This document shows, in pieces, positions 1 through 12,199 of a DNA stretch of 64,000 bases. The notes below the pieces were generated by a model that did not search any database, was not told the DNA's origin, and was given only the letters and a program-made list of their open reading frames with translations. The position numbers and the translations under genes were made by a program. The stretch comes from Crocodylus rhombifer (Eukaryota; Chordata; Crocodylia; Crocodylidae): assembly GCA_038503035.1 (NCBI GenBank), contig JAVSML010025185.1:195039-259038 (forward strand), in the 5' to 3' direction. Numbering within the stretch: the first letter of the stretch is position 1; each line of letters starts with the position of its first letter.

Positions 1-450
1 GCAATTGATGAAGTAAGATGCTGCTTACAAAAAGCTTATGCGCCTCTGATTTAGTTAATGCAAAAGTGATAAGGTGCAAATCTACCCTGTCTTCTGTCTT
101 TACAATCTAAACAATATTTAGAGTAATTTTCAGTTCTAACAAACTTGGAAATTTACTTTCCAAAAAATTTTATTTCACCTATCATTTCCTTTATCCTCCC
201 TAAGTGAGTTGCAGCCTGTGCACAGTAGTACAACAATTATTTAAGTTGTCTGCAGGCCTTAAGTGATCTACAGGCCAGGGAAAGGGAGAATTTCACTATG
301 TTATTATGGAAGAATTTTGTGTTTGAATCAAATCATTGGATGAACCATAGTTGCTGCTGCAGCATGTTGCTTTTACAATATAGGTTTAAAACACTCTTAG
401 CTGGCATGGAGAGGATGACCCACACTGTATAGATGATCTTTCAGAGCCAC
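1..450. other. Non-coding, nothing recognised
   Basis: AT-rich unique-looking sequence with no open frame of note, no inverted repeat and no repeat family that I recognise. Confidence 0.5.
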
Positions 451-853
451 AGAGGCCACATCTCCACATGCACATAACTGCAGAGTAGACTAATTAACTG
501 AGCAGTAAAGCATCCCCATCTACATGTGGGATGCTTTACTAATTAACTAATTAACATGGTCCTAAGATAGTATTTTGGGGGGTACTACTATCTTATGGCA
601 GGGTAATTAACTGTGATTAAACACACATGTAGATGCTGATCATGGGTGCAAATTATGCCCAGTCAGCCCAGGCAGCAGAGGAACAGACTCCTGCCTGCCA
701 GGTAGCCACACAGTTCCACATTTTCAGCACCTTGTTTTCAGATGGCTGCTATCCTGAGTGTATGTGTAGATGTTGTGCCTGGAAGCAGATTATTCTGGCT
801 CTAACTGCTCTGGAGTTTATTGCTTAAAATTAATTGCATGTGTAGATGCACCC
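451..853. mobile_element. Family E inverted-repeat element, copy 1
   Basis: The left end carries ccacatctccacatgcac and the right end gcatgtgtagatgcaccc, which are inverted copies of each other. The same ends and interior recur near 14.9-15.9 kb and 22.8-23.3 kb, so this is a dispersed non-autonomous family with no coding capacity. The interior includes gactaattaactgagcagt near 493-511, the uninterrupted counterpart of the place where copy 2 is split by hAT-A copy 2. Exact ends and target duplication are not resolved. The short frame at 633-827 is accidental. Confidence 0.6.
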
Positions 854-3460
854 AGGAGATTTTCCAACTACTCTGCTCCCTACTGCTAGAATATCTAGGA
901 AATGGGTACATTCTTAGGAAAGAAACTGGGTTATGCTAACCCAGGGTGCTGGTTTTGTCATCTACAATGATCCACTTATAGCCCATATCAATCGAAATGG
1001 CTCAAGAAGGAACTATATTAGATACTGCAAAGAGACACAGAAACTTTGGATTTCTATTCTAAGCACTTTGATGGGGGGAAAAGAATTTTCTGTCTCATCA
1101 TAATAATCCATTCCATCTGTCTGGCAGGTCCTGTCTTTTCTATGGCACAATTTATTACAACACTATGACTCTGAGGTTGCAAATTAAGCATTATGACTTC
1201 AGTAAAAGACAAAGGAGATTGTTCAGCTTCTTGAAATGCAGAACATTTCTAACAATGTACAAATGCAGCAAGGAATATTTCAGACTATTGTTCACATTTC
1301 TGCACTGACATTCATCCAAGTATTTTATAGCTCTCTACTCTTGCAAGAGCCCAAGGGGCACTGGAAGAGTACACAGCTCTTCACAATATCAGTTTGGGTA
1401 AAGGGCATTTTTTAAGATACCCAAAGTGAAAGGAGGAAGGTGGATGAGTCCCTGAAGGGTGATGAGTCCCTGAAGGGTGAGGGACAGGAAATTTGAGGTT
1501 TATATGGAATTGATAAAAAGTCGTCATTTCCCTCTTTCTCAGTGCTGTATAGAATCAAAGGCTGCAGACACTTTCTGTCAGATTCGGCCCTGTGTTCCTC
1601 TATCTGCATATGCTGTAATTCTTTTAACATACCTTTGTTCTATCAAAGTCAATCCAGTATGGCCAATGCATACAGATTTATCACTGCAACATGCTCATTC
1701 TATATATAAGTTTTAAAGAAATAAGCAATATTCCTTGAGAAATATATTTATATTGAAACCTTACAGGTGATATATTTGAGTAAAAAATATGTTTATTATT
1801 AAAAACTTCCACTCTTTCATAGAACACCTATGGAATCAAGTGAAACATTAATGAGCAAAAAAGTCTAGACCTTTTGTATGTTTTATTGGTTCTGCTTTTC
1901 TATGAATGGCAGAAGATATAAATATTATTGCTAGCCTTAGGGCTCTCTTCTTAAATGCTTGTCTGGATCAGCTCATATTGTGAAAAAGTGTCAGCAACTG
2001 TGTTAAACCACTGCAGGCTGAAACTGAAAAATGGCACAATAATATTCCAACCAGTGCATACAAGATCAAAGCTGTTAAAAAGGGGTGACAGGTGGCATAG
2101 ACATCCCAGGCCTCTGACTCACTAGAGGTATAACAATTAAAATAATCCCAATAAAGACACTGTAAAAAGCTGCAAGTAGCCTATTATATCTTTGACCTCA
2201 GGGTTAGTCTGCTGATGGATCATTTGGCAGCTTAGCAAGATGAAAAGTATAATTGTATTTTATTTCCCCTTCCAAACCTAAAACTGGACATGTACCTTTC
2301 CAAAACATTTTGATATTTTAATAAATAATCAAAATATTCAATAATTTCCATGCAGTATCCAGTAATTGTACAGTATTACAAGGATGTGCTGCCAATTTGC
2401 ATCAGACAAAGATCTGACTTATTGTCTGTCAAATAAACCAACAATTAACCATTTGTTTCTCTTGTTTAGGCAAGCAGTCCTTGGAAGAATTAATGAAAAC
2501 TACTTGAGTAAAAATGACTAAACTGGATGAAGATGCAGAGGCTCATATTGCCTATTTGTACTGAAATTACTGTCTTATTCAAGACACTGTAATGTGTAAA
2601 CACTGGTCTTCCAAAAATGCAGGCTGTTTTATGATTGTTTTTAATTTAAAATGTCTCAATCCTTGAAGAAAGGTCTGTAACAAAAGGAAACCATTCCATT
2701 TTTCTATACTTTGCTAAGTAATTCTCTTCAGGTTTCTTTTGTACCTGCACCTACAATAATATTTCAAAAGGGCTATCTATCCTAGGAGGCTGTATTCACT
2801 TTAGGGCAGTGGGAGCAGCATTTTGTAATACATATCAAGGTGGATACATCCTTACTAGATATTAGTGTCTTTCTCAAGAGAACGTTTATTCTGGAAAGAA
2901 ATATGATCATAAGATAAATAATTAGGAAAAAGAACACTTTCCTTCTCTTTTTTCAGCACTGTACACATTTAAATTTACTTATTGATTATTTAGGGTATAG
3001 GGTATGGTTTGTCCTCAGTGCATTCAGTGAGAATAATATTAATTGTGATAATATCCAAAAGGGTGCAAGTGGCTAAGAATGCAAAATGCTGAAAGGAAAG
3101 AGAAAAACGAAGTCAAAGGAATGAAATGGAATTTAAAGGAAGGTATTTGGATTTTTAGGCTGTAAAGAAATTATGCTATAGTTTTTCTTGTAACTGTGAC
3201 CTTTTATTTATTACTTTAGAGAGAAGCATGGCTACTTGTCCATTCCTTTACATAAAAAAGTTGTTACAGAGGCTGAACTGGGAGTTGAGTATTATTCTAA
3301 GAGCAGCACTACAGAAGATGACTACCCATACATGACTACCCATTTGCAGGCATGGACAAACTCTATTAGAAAATTAACTTTTAATCTAGGTTTGTGTCTA
3401 GAAAGGCTAGGTCTATTACACTAGTAACTGATGGCACGTTGTTGTAAGAGTCTGTACAAA
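854..3460. other. Intergenic stretch, no gene seen
   Basis: About 2.6 kb of AT-rich sequence. The short frames here (for example 1477-1716 and 3236-3424) show no family motif and look accidental. The only local structure noticed is a tandem duplication at 1443-1478. Confidence 0.45.
1443..1478. repeat. Two tandem 18-bp units
   Basis: The unit gatgagtccctgaagggt occurs twice head to tail without mismatch. A two-copy repeat like this usually arises by replication slippage and has no implied function. Confidence 0.9.
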
Positions 3461-3749
3461 TCATAGAAACTTAGGGTTGGAAGGGACCTCAGGAGATCAT
3501 CTAGTCCAGCCTCCTGCTCAAAGCAGGGCTATCCCCAACTGGATCATCCCAGCCAGGGCTTTGTTAAGCCAGGCCTTAAAAACCTCCAAGGACGGAGATT
3601 CCACCACCTCTCTAGGTAACTTGTTCCAGTGCTTCACCATCCTTCTAGTGAGAGTTTTTCCTAATATCCAATGTAACCTTCCCTTGCAGCAACTTGAGAC
3701 CATTGCTCCTTGTTCTGCCATCTGTCACCACTGAGAACAGTCTAGCTCC

Positions 3750-6720
3750 ATCCTCTTTGGAATCTCCCTTCAGGTAGTTAAAGACTACTGTTCAATCCCC
3801 CCTCAGTCTTCAGTTCTGCAGACTTAAAAACCCAGTTCCCTCAGCCTCTTTTCATAAGTCATGTGCCCCAGCCCCTGAACCATGTTTGTTGTTTTCTGCT
3901 GGACACTCTCCAACTTGTCCATATCTTTTCTATAGTGGGGAGGACAAAACTGAACACAATACTCCAGATGTGGCATCAGCAGTGTTGAACAGAGGGGAAT
4001 AATTACTTCCCTTGATCTGCTAGAAATTGTCCTACTAATGCAACTCTATATGCTGTTAGCTTTCTTGGCAACAAGGGCACGCTGCTGACTCATATCCATC
4101 TTATTGTCCACTGTAACCCTCAGTGTCCTTTTCTGCAGAGCTACTGCTTAACCAGTCAGTCCCTGGGCTGTAGCAGTGCATGGGTTTCTTCTGTGCAAAG
4201 TATGGGACTTTGAACTTGTCCTTGCTGAATCTCATGAGATTTCTTTTGGCCCAATCTTCCAATTTGTCTAGGTCACTCTGAATCCTAGCCAATATATCTA
4301 CTACCTGCCCTCTCCCCCCACCCACTTGGTGCCATCCATGAACTTGCTGTGGGTGTACTCCACCCCATATTCCAGATCGTTAATGAAGATGTTGAACAAA
4401 ACCATGCCCAGGACTGACCCCTGGGACACTCCACTTGATACTGGCTGCCAACTAGATATTGAGCTATTGATTACTACCTGTTGAGCCTGACAATCCAGCC
4501 AACTTTCTCTCTACCTTATAGCCCATTCATCCCATCCATACTTCCTCAGCTTGCTTGCAAGAATGTTCTGGGAAACAATTTCAAAAGCCTTGCTAAAGTC
4601 AAGATATATCACATCCACTGCTTTCTCACACCCGCAGAGCCAATTATCTCATTGTAAAAGGCAATCAAGTTGGTCAGCCATGACTTGCCCTTGGTGAATC
4701 CATGCTGACTGTTCCTAATCGTCTTCTCCTCCTCCAAGTGCTTTGAAATGGAGTCCTTGAGGATTTCTCCATGATTTTTACAGGGAGTGAGGTGAGGCTG
4801 ACTGGTCTGTAGTTCCTTGGATGCTCCTTTTTCCCTTTCGTAAATATGGGCACTACGTTTTCCCTTTTCCAATCATCTGGGACCTATCCTGATCACCATA
4901 AGTTTTCAGAGATGATGGCCAATGGCTCTGCAATCACATCAGCCAACCCCTTCAGCACCCTTGGGTGCATCCCATCCAGTCCCATGGACTTGTATATGTC
5001 CAGCTTTTCTAAATATTCTCTAACATGTTCTTTCACCACTGGTGCCTGCTTACCTTCTCTCCAAACTTTTCTGCCCATTGCTGTAGTCTGGGAGCTGGCT
5101 TTGCCTGTGAAGACTGAGGCAAAAAAGGCATTGAATTCTTCACCCTTTTCCTCATCATCTGTCACTAGGTTGCCTCTCCCATTCAGTAAGCACTGTCACT
5201 GATTTTTCTTTTGTTGCTGACATACTTGTAGAAACCCTTCTTGTTACCCATCAAATCCCTTGATAGCTGCAACTCCAATTGCGCTTTGGCCTTCTTAACT
5301 TCATCTTTGCATGTACGAGCAATAGTCTTATATTCCTCCCAAGTTGTTTGTCCAAGCTTCCACTTTTTGTAAGCTTCTTTTTTGTGTTTAAGGTCACAGA
5401 AGAGTTCTTTGCTCAGTCAAGCTTGTCATTTGCCACATTTGGTATTCTTCCTGAACATCAAGATGGTTTGCTTCTGAGCCCTCAATAAAGTTTATTTAAA
5501 CTACAGCCAGCTCTCTGGGACTCCTTTCCCCCTCAGACTAGTCTCCCAGGAGATCCTGTCCATCAGTTTCCTGAGGGATTCATAGTCTGCTTTTCTGAAG
5601 TTCAAGGTCCATACTCTCCTGCTCTCCTTTCTTCTTTTTGTCAGGATCCTGTACTCAATCATCTGATGGTCAATGCTGCCCAAGTTGCCATCCACTTCTA
5701 CATCCCCCACCAATTCTTATCTGTTTGTGAGCAGTAAGTCAGGAAGAGCAGTGTTCCTTGGCCTCTCCAACACTTGCACCAGGACGTTGTCTTCAACACT
5801 TTCCAAAAACTTCCTGGATTGCCTGTGCACTACTGTATTGCCCTTCCAGCAGATGCCAGGGTGATTGAAGGACACCCATGAGGCCCAGGGCCTGTGATCT
5901 AGAAACTTCCACTAGTTGTTTGAAGAAAGCCTCATTTACCTCATTTTTCTGGTCTAGTGGTCTGTAGCAGCCCCCCACCACAACATCAACCTTATTGCTT
6001 TCCCCTCTAACCTTAACCCAGAGACTTTCAACAGGCCTATCTCCAGTTTCGTACTGGAGCTCTGAGCAACCATACAGGCTCTTTTACTTACAGTGCAACT
6101 CCTCTTCCTCTTCTTCCTTGCCTGTCCTTCCTGAATAGTTTGTACCCATCCATGACAGTACTTCAGTCATGCAAGATGTCCCACCAAGTCTCTGTTATCC
6201 AATCACATCATAGCTCCTTGACTGTGTGAGGACATCCAAGCCTTCCTGTTTGTTTCCCAGACTCTATGCATTCATGTACAGACACCTGAGGTGACTAGCC
6301 AATTGCTCTACTTTCTCAGGAAAAATGAGGCCTCCCCTGCTGCCCACTCCTGCTTTTGCATCCTCTAGGTCCCCCACTTCCTCACTTATGTCAGTGCTTT
6401 GTTCTCCATGCCCTGTCAAACCTAGTGTAAAGCTCTCCTCGCCAGGTTAGCGAGCCTGTCTGCAAAGTTGCTCTTCCCTCTGTTCATCAGGTGGATCCCA
6501 TCTCTTGCTAACAGTCCTTCTTGGAACAACATCCCATAGTTCAAAAACTCAAATCTCTGCTGGCAACACCACCTGTATAGCCATGTATTGATCTGCAGGA
6601 TGTGTCTGCTCCTCCAAGGGGCCTTTCCCTTGACTGGAAGGATTGTGGAGAACCTATGCTGCCTTCCCTTTTAACCTCGCCCCCAGAATGCTGTAGTCAC
6701 TCTTGATATGCTCAAGGTCA
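3750..6720 (-). pseudogene. CR1 ORF2 remnant: endonuclease plus reverse transcriptase
   Basis: ORF2 of CR1 encodes an N-terminal AP endonuclease and a C-terminal reverse transcriptase that copies the element RNA at a nicked site. Pieces visible on the minus strand are: an endonuclease segment at 5793-5981 (VGGCYRPLDQ), its end and the linker at 5501-5713 (GSIDHQMIEYRILTKRR), an RT N-terminal segment at 4893-5165 (SMGLDGMHPRVLKGLADVI), an RT middle segment at 4609-4872 (NSQHGFTKGKSWLTNLIAF), and a late segment at 4101-4325. Near 4330-4350 the catalytic box reads FMDGTK where the other copies have FADDTK, so the second aspartate is lost. No frame runs through. Confidence 0.85.
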
Positions 6721-6779
6721 CCCCGGCAGCATCATTGGAGCTGACATAGATGAGCAGAATGGGATAGTAGTCAGAGGAT

Positions 6780-7640
6780 CGAGTCTCCTAATCCTTCCAT
6801 GACATCTTAGATCCAGGCTCTGGGCAAGCAGCAGACCTCATAGAACAAGAGGCCAGGAAGGTAGATGGATCCCTCTGTCTCCCCAAAAGGGAGTTTAAAA
6901 CCACCACCACCTGTTGCTTCTTCTTCATGGCAGTGGTCTTGATCCTTCCCACCTTGGGGATTCCTGGCCTGGCGTCTTCCACCAATGGAATGAGCTCCTC
7001 CTTCTCTGTCACTAGTGCTCCATATCTCTTCTCTAGGCAAACCACCGCACATGGGGATGACAACTTCTTGATGCCAGAAGATACATGCTTCTATCTTCCA
7101 GGGAGTCCATGCCCTCTTCCTTTTCTAGCATCTTCTCTGGCAGTCCTTCCTACATAGTCCAAGAAGTTTCCTCTAGCATGGAATTGATGAAGTCCTCATG
7201 GCAGTGGATGTTTCAGATGCTTGCTACTTCATCCTGTAGCTCCCTTGCCTTCTCCCTGAGGGACACCACCAGAAGGCACTGCTCACATTGGAGGCACTTC
7301 CCCACCTGGTTGACACGGGAAGGAACCTGCAAGTCACAATCTACACAGTACCAAACCAGGACATGTGTGGAAGCCTTGACAGTGAGCGGTCCTGCCTGGA
7401 CAGACACCTCACAGGTGGCAACAGGAAGAGCTGGAAGTGGCAGTGGCTCTGGGCTTGTGACATTCTCCAGCCATGTCTCTGGGTCTTCTGATCTGCTGCC
7501 TCTCACTGCTTCTCTTTCCAAGCAGACCTTCCCTAGCAAACTCCTCTCTAGCTGGTCTGTTTGCTCTTCTTTGATCTTAAAGGTTCCCTTTTGCCTGCAA
7601 CCTCTTTCCTCTCAGCAAGCTTACAGTAAAGGAATGTGAG
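6780..7640 (-). pseudogene. CR1 ORF1 remnant
   Basis: Two overlapping minus-strand frames (6788-7063 and 7213-7539) sit upstream of ORF2, where CR1 carries ORF1, an RNA-binding or chaperone-type protein. The 7213-7539 frame has a cysteine-rich stretch (WYCVDCDL, then CLQCEQC) followed by a helix-like LREKARELQDEV, consistent with the zinc-binding and coiled-coil organisation of CR1 ORF1. It is interrupted and has no intact start. Confidence 0.65.
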
Positions 7641-7764
7641 AGAGAGTTTCCAAGCAAACTGCTCCTTGCTCTAGACTCTAGTTAAACATGGGACTTAGTC
7701 TTGGTCTAGCTGCTGAGTTTTAGCTGCTAAAATAAAACTATGTAGGTTTGACAGTCCTAATTAC

Positions 7765-8782
7765 TAGAGATACACTGATACATTAGTCTGATATCAGATC
7801 ACTACCAGTAAAAAGAGAATTGTCTATATCAGATATCAGTCCGATGGGGCCAATAATTTGGCTGATAAGTGCTTATGCTGCATATAGCCACAGCATGGTG
7901 TGGGGTGTAGCATAGAGGGGCATAGGATGGAGACATAGCACAGCACAGCACGTGGGATGGAGGCACAGTGCAGCTTGGGGGGGGCGCAGCATGGGAGGGC
8001 ACAGCATGGGGGGGCATGGGAGACACAGATTGTGGGGTGGGGGGCAGCTCCCACCACTGCTTGCACCCTGGGAGCCACGGGGCATGTGCCCCCAGATCTG
8101 CACAGCAGGCTGCAGCTGCGAGGTGGAGCACTGTGCAAGGCTTTTCTTGCCATGGGCTGGAGTGGGCTCTGGCAGTGCTGGGAGGAGGCTGGAGCCACCC
8201 AAAATTTCACCATAGCTCCGCTCCCAGCCCTGTGCCATCACCTGCTGCCCAGTGTAGCTGTGGCTTTTCCCAGCACTTGGGTGGAGGCAGGGCATTCAGT
8301 CAGGGATGCACCAGGCAGTGACATGGGTCTGGCAGCAGAGCTGTGGCAAAATGTGGGGTGGCTGCAGCCCCTTCCTGGTGCCACTGGAGCCTGCTCTGAG
8401 CCCAGCTCCCGGCAAGAAAAGCCCTACACAGCACTGGCTCTGGCTCCACCCCACAATTGCCGCCCACCCTGCACCACAAGATCGGGGGGCACTTGTCCCC
8501 TCCTGGAGTGCAAGCAGAGTTAGGAGCTGCCCCACCCACAAGCTGTGCCTCAGTCCTGAGCCCCCCCCCCCCCCCAAGCTGGGCATCTCCTGCCCCTGCC
8601 CCCTCCCTCACTGTTGGCGGGGGCATTGATTTGCCCCCATGCCCCATTCCCTCCCCCCTCCTCTTCCACTACACCAGATTTACCACCAGATGGCAGCTGT
8701 ATCGGATCAGTATCAGCTGATATACCTCCTTAAATATCAGCTATCGATATTGGTTACCAAAATCTCTACCAGTGCACCCCTA
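7765..8782. mobile_element. Non-autonomous hAT inserted in CR1 leader
   Basis: An exact 8-bp target duplication, ctaattac, flanks the element (7757-7764 and 8783-8790). The termini are tagagatacactgata and, read inward from the right, taggggtgcactggta: 12 of 16 positions match. An 8-bp duplication and a TAG-starting inverted repeat are hAT hallmarks. The subterminal parts are rich in atatcag and gatatc. The centre (about 7950-8650) is GC-rich and itself inverted: blocks such as gggagccacggggcatgtgc near 8070 are mirrored near 8490. There is no transposase; the many overlapping short frames are by-products of the GC-rich filler. A run of about 15 C lies at 8561-8575. Confidence 0.85.
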
Positions 8783-9032
8783 CTAATTACATATAAAAAG
8801 AATCTTACCTTTTAGGCTCCTCTTCAAAGACGGAGACAGCAAACTGACCTGTGAACTGACTAGCAAACTGCTTGGAAACTGTCCTGTTTGCTTCTCTCTG
8901 TTCACAAATGACCATCATGGACCTTATACCCTGATGGAATGAAGCTGTTTTGCATAATGCTGTTTTGCATAATGCATAATTCAATGGGACTATTAATTTA
9001 GTGTAAGACTGTTCTCCCATAGTACAAGGATA

Positions 9033-9140
9033 GTGTAGGGCAGGTCTGTCCAACTTCTTAGAAGCCATGCAAGCTGCATTACTGGGGGCTAGGCCCCCTG
9101 GGCTCCATGCTACTCTGATGCACCCTCACCAGCTGCATAG
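9033..9140. mobile_element. Possible hAT end fragment
   Basis: The segment gcaggtctgtccaacttctt followed by agaagccatgcaagctgc resembles the left end of the element at 23924 (caggggtgtctagcttctaa), as in hAT-Charlie-like ends. No matching right end or duplication was found, so this is a fragment at best. Confidence 0.3.
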
Positions 9141-10400
9141 GTTGCCACATTTCCTGAACCCTTTTTATTTCTAGGAGGACTTATTCAATGTAACACAGTT
9201 AACTATGACTGGAAAAATCTTTTTTTTCCCCTATATTTTGCCTTCCAAATACAAGGTATGTGTCTTATTTGGGAATCTGTAGTATGTGAAAAATATGATA
9301 ATATGTTTTTTGTTTATATGATTATAAATTGAATCATTTTTAATCATAACCATTTGCTTGATATGCCTTTCCCACAATGTTTTGTCATTATGTTTTAAAA
9401 TGTACTTTTTAAGTTAAGCTTATTAATTAAAACAAAAATCTACAGACCAAAATCAGAAGGCTAAAAGGCAAATATTTCTGTGTTCATTTCAGTTTGCCAA
9501 AGCTTTATATAACCAAATAGTGATTACTCTTCAAACAGGGGTGTTGTTTGCTTTCCTTTTTGGAGGAAAAGCAAAGTAAAATTGTAGTCAGTGGAGCTAG
9601 CAGGGATAGGAGAAGAGGCATTAGCTCTATTTTATTTAGGTAAACAATCCTGATGATATACAATAGTATCACTGATGTAAGCTGAGCAGCATTTTGCCCA
9701 AAAATATCTGTGAAAGAAAGTATGTCAGGAAAGGAAGACTTCATGTCTAATGTTTGAAGAAAAGCAGATCATATCAGAGAAACTGCTCAGAAACAATTTG
9801 TGTGTATTTAGAGATTATCCCTGTAATTCTGGTGAAACGTGTGGGAGTGTGGCATACCTGCTGTGTACCATATGTGCTGATGATGTTTCTCAAGGGCAGG
9901 TTTACCTTCCATATCTGACTTCTAAAAATCTTCTCTGTTTATCATTCATGAATTACTATTATTTGCTCTCTTTTGACAGTTTTTATTCTTTCTCACTCCT
10001 TTTCTACCCTTTCTTCTCATACAACCACCTTCCTTATATAAAAAGCCTGTTTCAAATGATGAATACTAATTCCAGGCACATTACAAGGAAGAAAAAGAGT
10101 GCAATTTTTTTCTGTGTAACCTACTAGAAAATTGTCCTTTGCAAGGTGTAAGACAAATTCTCAATGAGCACACCCCTAAAGCTCATTAATGGCAATATTT
10201 GTTGCATGTTTAAGTCAGCAAAGCTTCCTGTGCTTTATTTGTAATCATTATTCTATAACTCATCTTAATTTTAAGTAAATGCTTCTCACAGGAAACAGGC
10301 TTATTAAAACTGATAGCTGAAGAATATTCTAAATTCAAAAAGTTCTAATTACTTTTTGTCATGATTTTTAAAGTAGATTTTAAAAATACATATACTATAC
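9141..10400. other. Intergenic stretch, no gene seen
   Basis: AT-rich unique sequence. The frame at 9750-10127 (125 codons) has a biased hydrophobic and aromatic composition (YYYLLSFDSFYSFSLLFY) expected from T-rich DNA, with no recognisable domain. Confidence 0.45.
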
Positions 10401-10408
10401 ATATTTAC

Positions 10409-11152
10409 TAGGGGTGTGCAAAGTGGGCTGTATTCAATTCAGATTCGGATTTGGCCCAATTTGGGGGACAGTGATTCAATTCACTAATTCAGATCACTGT
10501 CCCAATTTGATTCAGCCAACTCTGAATCTGAAGATTTGATTCTGAATTTGAGAATCAATGATTTAGCCACAGACACAGCTTTATATGTTTTTTTCTATGT
10601 ACCTCAAGGTACCAGGTGGGACTGATGAATGCTGAGATGGTGGGGTGGACGGAGTGTCCCACAGGAGCATGGTGGGGGTTCCCCATGCATTCGGCAGCAG
10701 ACCCCCTGATGCCTCCCCACTCTGCAATCAGCCACAGCGGGACCGCCCCCCCCCCATACCCAGGAGGCACCAGTCGCCGAGCCGAGAGTGGGGGGGGATC
10801 CCCCATGCACTTTGTGGCACACCCAGAAGTAGACCAGAAGTACTTCTGATCCACTTCCGGGTCTACCACCGAGCATGCAGGGGACCTCCCCACACTCCTG
10901 TGGGACACTCTATCTGCTCCACTATCTCAGTGTTCACAAGTCACACCTGGTACCTTGAGGTATGTAGAAAAACATAGAAAGCTGTGTCTGTGGCCAAATC
11001 GTCGACTCTCTCCAAATCAATTCGGAGGCTTCTGATTCGATTCAGAGGCATTAAAGGGTCTCATGATTCAATTCAAATTTGGAGATTCAGCTCCCAAATC
11101 AGGATGAATGTCCTCCAAATCGAATCAGTGACTGAAACTTCACACGGCTCTG
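10409..11152. mobile_element. hAT-A foldback element, copy 1
   Basis: The left terminus reads taggggtgtgcaaagtgggc and the right end cttcacacggctctg. Flanking octamers are atatttac (10401-10408) and atatttta (11153-11160), 6 of 8 identical. Beyond the termini, long arms are inverted copies of each other: cagctttatatg with cctcaaggtaccagg on the left pairs with cctggtaccttgagg and aaagctgtgtc on the right, about 250 bp per arm. The arms are full of gattcgattt-like motifs. The centre keeps the palindromic core seen in the other copies (agtagaccagaagtacttct near 10828). There is no transposase. Confidence 0.8.
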
Positions 11153-11160
11153 ATATTTTA

Positions 11161-12007
11161 TTCTAGGTTGCTGGAAAATTAGGGATAGATTCTTCAGTGA
11201 AGTAAATGAGCACAGCTCCATTGAAGTCTGAGTGTGGCTTCCTGGAAGTGACTTCATGGAAGTCATTTAGTTAAGATGACTTATCTAGTGCTCAGAACAT
11301 TACTAACCTTTTAATTTATACTATATAAGGAATATTCACTATATCCTGAACTGTCCTGCCTTGTGCCTATATTATTACTCATCTGTGATAGTCCAACATT
11401 GTGCCTGATGCTTTGCAGAAGCAAAAACAAAAGAAACCCCCATAGTTTGTATACATTCTTTATTTATCATCTATACTAGCAGGTAAATCAAATGTAAAAG
11501 AAACCTATATAGCCAGACAAAAATATGAGTGTTCCAGATTTTTCTTTTATTATAAATTAGATGTATAACAGCATTCACAGAGGGTTAACAGTGGTAGGTC
11601 TGGTGGAAGGAGTGCCTATTAGAGGGTGATTTGAGTAAAGAGCTGGCAGTCACATTTCATATAAGTAGGAGGAATGCCAAGGGTAAGGGACAGCATGGAA
11701 GTCTAAATGAAGGTGAAAAAAAACCTAGGGATGCGCCAATATGAAGTTGGAGCAAAAAGAATGAAAACCCATTGAGGCCAGAAAAGGCAACTTTTTTGGC
11801 CTGATTTCCAGCTTTATCATTCTGGATAATACTATGTAAATAGACATCAGACTGGAGAGGTTTGGAACCTGGAAAGATAATTGGGATGGTTCAGCACCTA
11901 TATACTTTCTCCTTTGCCTAAGGCTAGGTCTACAATTTTTTTTAACTATCTTATTACAAATCTTAAAGTAGTGTTAGAGTGATATAGTTGTGATAGTCCC
12001 AGAATAA
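11161..12007. other. Intergenic stretch; isolated hAT-like terminus
   Basis: No gene is visible. At about 11727 the string tagggatgcgccaatatg resembles the terminus of the 7765-8782 hAT family, but no partner end or duplication was found. Confidence 0.35.
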
Positions 12008-12196
12008 TGTGAGAGGCAAAGATTTTTTTTTATGGTGACATCTTTTATTGGGCCAACTGCATGATTGAAATAAATTTAACCAAGATTTTAATGCAATGCA
12101 AGCGAGACCTGATGAAGAAAGCTTGTCTAACTTTATTCCAGCCATGCAATTGGTCCAATAAAAGATATCACCCTAAAAAAATCCTTGCCTCTCACA
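12008..12196. mobile_element. 189-bp palindromic MITE, copy 1
   Basis: The element is one large foldback. The left end tgtgaga ggcaa and right end ttgcctctcaca are exact inverted copies, and the arms continue as cttttattgggccaactgca against tgcaattggtccaataaaag. Flanks are taa on both sides (12005-12007 and 12197-12199), compatible with a 3-bp TWA or a TA target duplication. It has no coding capacity. A second, more worn copy lies at 17983. From memory this is a widespread sauropsid repeat; the superfamily is uncertain. Confidence 0.7.
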
Positions 12197-12199
12197 TAA

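Larger units (their letters stand above)
3461..8950 (-). mobile_element. CR1 LINE copy 1, nearly full length, decayed
   Basis: Read on the minus strand this is a CR1 non-LTR retrotransposon. The plus-strand low end, beginning tcatagaaacttagggttgg, is the reverse complement of a CR1 3' terminus. Upstream come a reverse transcriptase and AP endonuclease remnant (about 3750-6720) and an ORF1 remnant (about 6780-7640). The part below 7765 is 4.3 kb, close to the usual 4.5 kb. The sequence after the inserted hAT (8791 to about 8950) resembles further CR1 5' leader, with gcaaactg and cttggaaact motifs like those near 7650, so I extend the element there. That extension is inference. Stops and frameshifts throughout make it inactive. 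Confidence 0.85.

Noticed and set aside
1443..1478. Start of a CRISPR-like or satellite array
   Set aside because: Only two directly adjacent copies exist, with no spacers.
7085..7639. A 184-codon plus-strand frame
   Set aside because: It is antisense to the CR1 ORF1 remnant; the minus strand carries the recognisable cysteine-rich protein.
9750..10127. A 125-codon frame starting MFEEKQ
   Set aside because: The composition is that of T-rich DNA, there is no family motif, and there are no splice or promoter signals I can support.
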